NCBI GenBank assembly: GCA_022562855.1
Contig: JADFON010000072.1
Coordinates: forward strand, 1-7,758
DNA: 7,758 nt
Origin: Candidatus Zhuqueibacterota bacterium
GTDB lineage: Bacteria; SM23-31
Direction of reading: 5' to 3'
Every line of letters starts with the position of its first letter. Positions within the stretch are counted from its first letter, which is position 1. Positions 6,737 to 7,758 of this stretch are shown here, in pieces. Below the pieces are notes generated by a model that saw only the letters and a program-made list of their open reading frames with translations, did no database searches and was not told the origin of the DNA. The translations under genes were made by a program, and so were the position numbers.

Positions 6737-7758
6737 ATGAAAGTTGAAATAATTTTACCGCAAATGGGCGAAAGTGTCTCCGAAGGGACAATCCTTAAGT
6801 GGATGAAAAAACCGGGCGACAGGGTAGAGCTGGATGAGATATTATTTGAGATAAGCACAGATAAAGTCGACAGCGAAATTCCCTCCCCGGCGACAGGAAT
6901 AATAACAGAGTTAAAAGCCGCCGAAGGAGATACGGTCGGTATCGGCAGCGTTCTCGGGTACATCGAAACTGAAGCGAAACAAGCGGAAGTTAAAACTCCT
7001 CCGCCCAAGCAGCCGGTGAAAACCGAGGAAGTCAAGCCGGCAGCCCCGGCGCCGCCCGTTCCTGAACCCGTGCACGAAGTGGAGACTCACCAAACAAGTG
7101 TGACTCATGCTGTAACTCCTGCTCCGGAACAGACGCCGGTTGACACGAAACCATTAATGGCTCCAGGCGATGGTGAAAGAAAATATTATTCTCCTTTGGT
7201 TTTGAAAATTGCACAAGAAGAAGGTATCCCGCTTGGAGCGCTTGAAACAATCAAAGGCAGCGGAATAGCCGGACGTATTACCAAAAAAGACATACTTGCA
7301 AATCTTCAGCGGCTGAAGCTTCCTCCGGAGTCTGTCACCGATACGTCACCGGCTGCTACCGAAAAGAAGGGCACAGGCGGAGCGTTTGATACTGTTCCAA
7401 TACAAACGACTTTTTCTTCGGATGCGATAAAAACAAGACCGGAAATCGCTTACGCTGCCGACGGCACCAGCGTAGTCCCGTTGGACAATATGAGGCAGCG
7501 TATCGCTGAACATATGATCCATAGTGTGCGAACCTCAGTTCACGTCACCAGTGTGTCGGAAGCCGATGTCACGGAACTTGTACATTACCGCGACCGGGAA
7601 AATGAAGAGTTCTTAAACCGTGAAGGATTTGCACTCAATTATGCTGCATTTGTTACCCGGGCGCTTGTTTTGGCAGTGCAGGATTTTCCGAATTTGAATG
7701 CCTCTCTTGACGGAACTAATATTATATACAAAAAGAACATAAATGTCGGGATTGCGGT
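6737..7758 (+). CDS. 2-oxoacid dehydrogenase complex E2, dihydrolipoyl acyltransferase (3' end cut by window)
   Basis: Only the first 340 residues are in the window; the frame is open to the edge. E2 carries the swinging lipoyl arm and transfers the acyl group to CoA, forming the complex core. Domains seen are one lipoyl domain (about 2-77) with the lipoylated Lys43 in TDKVDSEIPSP, a Pro/Ala/Glu/Val-rich flexible linker (about 80-148), a peripheral-subunit-binding domain (about 150-190, with SPLVLKIAQEEGI and GSGIAGRITKKDI), a second linker (about 191-243), and the start of the acyltransferase domain (VPLDNMRQRIAEHM, 247-260). The catalytic HxxxDG motif would lie beyond the window. The GESVSEGT start of the lipoyl domain resembles 2-oxoglutarate or branched-chain E2 more than pyruvate E2, so sucB or bkdB would be possible names, but this is not decided. 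No clear Shine-Dalgarno sequence; 49 bases from trxB. Confidence 0.95.
   Translation, partial: MKVEIILPQMGESVSEGTILKWMKKPGDRVELDEILFEISTDKVDSEIPSPATGIITELKAAEGDTVGIGSVLGYIETEAKQAEVKTPPPKQPVKTEEVKPAAPAPPVPEPVHEVETHQTSVTHAVTPAPEQTPVDTKPLMAPGDGERKYYSPLVLKIAQEEGIPLGALETIKGSGIAGRITKKDILANLQRLKLPPESVTDTSPAATEKKGTGGAFDTVPIQTTFSSDAIKTRPEIAYAADGTSVVPLDNMRQRIAEHMIHSVRTSVHVTSVSEADVTELVHYRDRENEEFLNREGFALNYAAFVTRALVLAVQDFPNLNASLDGTNIIYKKNINVGIA

Noticed and set aside
6484-7250. Minus-strand open frames (up to 183 codons) across the end of trxB and the E2 gene
   Set aside because: The plus strand encodes trxB and an unmistakable lipoyl domain and subunit-binding domain here; the antisense frames cross the trxB-E2 spacer and resemble nothing known.

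Overview
The window shows ordinary bacterial chromosome with dense single-exon genes, short spacers and mostly weak Shine-Dalgarno sequences. The neighbourhood (a secreted M28 peptidase with a Gly/Arg-rich insert, a class II fumarase, a GES-type 2-oxoacid dehydrogenase E2, moderate GC) suggests a member of the FCB side of the bacteria (Bacteroidota, Ignavibacteria or Marinimicrobia-like). That placement is an inference from sequence style, not from a marker gene.

Layout. Positions 1-74 hold the last codons of an unidentified plus-strand gene, closed by a textbook bidirectional terminator (89-119). A structured spacer follows, with one unexplained hairpin and a probable minus-strand terminator. 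Two minus-strand genes come next: a secreted M28 zinc metallopeptidase (281-1900) and, upstream of it in transcriptional order, a small exported alpha/beta hydrolase (2098-2790). The hydrolase is clearly more AT-rich than its neighbours. An AT-rich 326-base divergent spacer (2791-3116) separates these from a plus-strand run that continues to the right edge: class II fumarase fumC (GTG start), a medium-chain (MDR) NAD(P)H-dependent oxidoreductase, thioredoxin reductase trxB, and the first 340 residues of a 2-oxoacid dehydrogenase E2 that is cut by the window end.

How the genes fit together. The plus-strand cluster is core metabolism: a TCA-cycle enzyme, a lipoyl-dependent acyltransferase of a 2-oxoacid dehydrogenase complex, and two NADPH-linked redox enzymes. 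Spacers of 76, 99 and 49 bases contain no convincing terminator, so read-through is possible but not shown. The minus-strand pair looks like envelope or periplasmic hydrolysis, with export signals on both proteins.

I see no CRISPR array, tRNA, rRNA, complete insertion sequence, phage gene, toxin-antitoxin pair or defence system. I did not find a new biological system. The points most worth a second look are the AT-rich hydrolase island, the Gly/Arg-rich insert in the peptidase, the MDR enzyme that keeps the structural-zinc cysteines but lacks the catalytic-zinc ligands, and three perfect or near-perfect hairpins in spacers.
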